Source of the DNA: an uncultured Clostridia bacterium
GTDB lineage: Bacteria; Bacillota; Clostridia; Christensenellales; UBA1242
Reading direction: 5' to 3'
Assembly (NCBI GenBank): GCA_947089305.1
Contig: CAMUJQ010000058.1
Span: 1 to 6,065 of the forward strand
Length of the DNA stretch: 6,065 nucleotides
Position 1 is the first letter of the stretch, and every line of letters begins with the position of its first letter. The position numbers were made by a program, and so were the translations under genes. The notes under the pieces are model-generated. The model was not told the DNA's origin. It made no database searches and saw only the letters and a list, made by a program, of their open reading frames with translations. Of this stretch, positions 5,397 to 6,065 are shown piece by piece.

Positions 5397-6044
5397 TTAT
5401 GTGTTTTGATTTGATCCTTGATTTGGATAAAGTGGTAAATTAAAAAAGCCAGCACAAACATTATTATCATATTCAATAGCTTTTGGAATTAAACAATAAC
5501 CATAGCTTGGAACAAGCATTTCAGCCTTGCAACCAACTCGCAAAATTAAATTTAAACAAATAGACAAATTAAAAGTATTATTACCAACAAACTCCCCAAT
5601 GTTAGAAATAAGATTTGCACTTCCCGTAACTTCAGTTGCAACAAGTGCATTTTGTGGCACATGCATTATAACATCAAATGGAACTGTTATACTAGAAAAT
5701 CCAAAACCTGATACATTATTTGCATCAACAAAACTTACTTTAATAGGCACAACAGCATCCCCAGTTACACGCGCAAAATTAGGTCTATCACCAAATCTAA
5801 TAATATTTACATTTTGTATAATAGCTGTTCCGCCAACACTTTCTCCTAATACAAAAGTTAATGGCTCAGTTGGAACAATACTTAAATTCTCAATTGTAAC
5901 AACTTCATCTAAATGCCTTTGTATCAAGGCAGAATCAAAAACCTTAAATGTTTCGATACATACGCGCTCGCAAAGACCTTCGCATGGATTTCCATTTATA
6001 CAACCAGGTACATGACTTCCAAAATCCGAACTAAAAAAACTCAT
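5397..6044 (-). CDS. Cysteine-containing beta-rich protein, function unknown; possible spore-coat or surface structural protein
   Basis: A 215-residue protein without signal peptide or membrane segment. The N-terminus holds four cysteines (15, 21, 25, 29; GCINGNPCEGLCERVC) leading into IETFKVFDS. A long Val/Ile/Thr-rich region (about 48-175) follows, looks like alternating beta strands and contains PIKVSFVDANNVSGFG and VPFDVIMHVP. Four further cysteines (163, 172, 184, 197) flank VPSYGYCLIP, and the tail is QGSNQNT. The C-rich start followed by a KV(Y/F)DS motif and beta-rich body reminds me of uncharacterised clostridial proteins suspected of coating spores, but this is recollection of a pattern, not a match I can test. 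The eight cysteines could crosslink or bind metal. The ATG is firmly set by AAAGGAGT 7 nt upstream; its promoter lies outside the window. A strong terminator ends the unit. Confidence 0.8.
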   Translation of the reverse strand: MSFFSSDFGSHVPGCINGNPCEGLCERVCIETFKVFDSALIQRHLDEVVTIENLSIVPTEPLTFVLGESVGGTAIIQNVNIIRFGDRPNFARVTGDAVVPIKVSFVDANNVSGFGFSSITVPFDVIMHVPQNALVATEVTGSANLISNIGEFVGNNTFNLSICLNLILRVGCKAEMLVPSYGYCLIPKAIEYDNNVCAGFFNLPLYPNQGSNQNT

Positions 6045-6050
6045 TTTAAA

Positions 6051-6058
6051 ACTCCTTT
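6051..6058 (-). promoter_or_regulatory. Strong Shine-Dalgarno of the cysteine-containing protein
   Basis: AAAGGAGT, near-perfect complement to the 3' end of 16S rRNA, 7 nt before the ATG at 6044. It shows that this organism uses a normal anti-Shine-Dalgarno, which makes its absence at four other starts meaningful. Confidence 0.85.
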
Positions 6059-6065
6059 GAACTAT

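Noticed and set aside
5527..6015. Plus-strand reading frame of 162 codons
   Set aside because: It lies wholly inside the well-supported minus-strand gene at 5397-6044, which has a strong ribosome site and terminator. The plus frame has no ribosome site and an implausible Thr/Ser/Pro-rich composition.
720..6044. Mollicute-type code with UGA as tryptophan
   Set aside because: Tryptophans in all genes are TGG and no in-frame TGA is needed to keep any frame open. The all-TAA stops are explained by AT bias.

Overview
The window is a compact, strongly AT-rich stretch (by eye about 30% GC) with eight protein genes, all on the minus strand. The seven complete genes all end in TAA, and tryptophan is read as TGG with no in-frame TGA, so the standard bacterial code fits. 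AAAGGAG-type ribosome sites, sigma-A-like TTGACA/TATAAT promoters, short AT-rich terminators and a membrane-anchored GLUG-type surface protein point to a low-GC Bacillota (Clostridia or a related gut lineage). The species cannot be told from this sequence.

In the direction of transcription (high to low coordinates): a cysteine-containing, beta-rich protein of unknown function (5397-6044) ends in a clear intrinsic terminator. The stem of that terminator also supplies the -35 box of a calcineurin-like metallophosphoesterase gene (4634-5335). Next come an orphan helical protein (4000-4554) with its own promoter and terminator, and a 69-residue zinc-ribbon protein (3666-3875) with its own promoter. 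A secreted, C-terminally membrane-anchored GLUG-repeat protein follows (2629-3591). Then comes an ABC-2 export operon, ATPase (1654-2568) and permease (720-1652), whose promoter is covered by a perfect dyad that looks like a repressor operator. Last is an SPL-type radical SAM protein (1-647), cut by the window edge.

The most notable feature is a split in how genes start. Four genes (5397-6044, 3666-3875, 720-1652, 1-647) have recognisable Shine-Dalgarno sites. The other four (4634-5335, 4000-4554, 2629-3591, 1654-2568) have none, and each has a good -10 hexamer only 5-7 nt before its ATG with a -35 hexamer 16-17 nt further up. This predicts transcripts that begin at or next to the start codon (leaderless mRNAs). 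Apart from the ABC pair, the genes look like independent short transcription units without a shared pathway. No RNA genes, CRISPR array, insertion sequence or phage feature was seen, and no gene-free stretch exceeds 100 bases.
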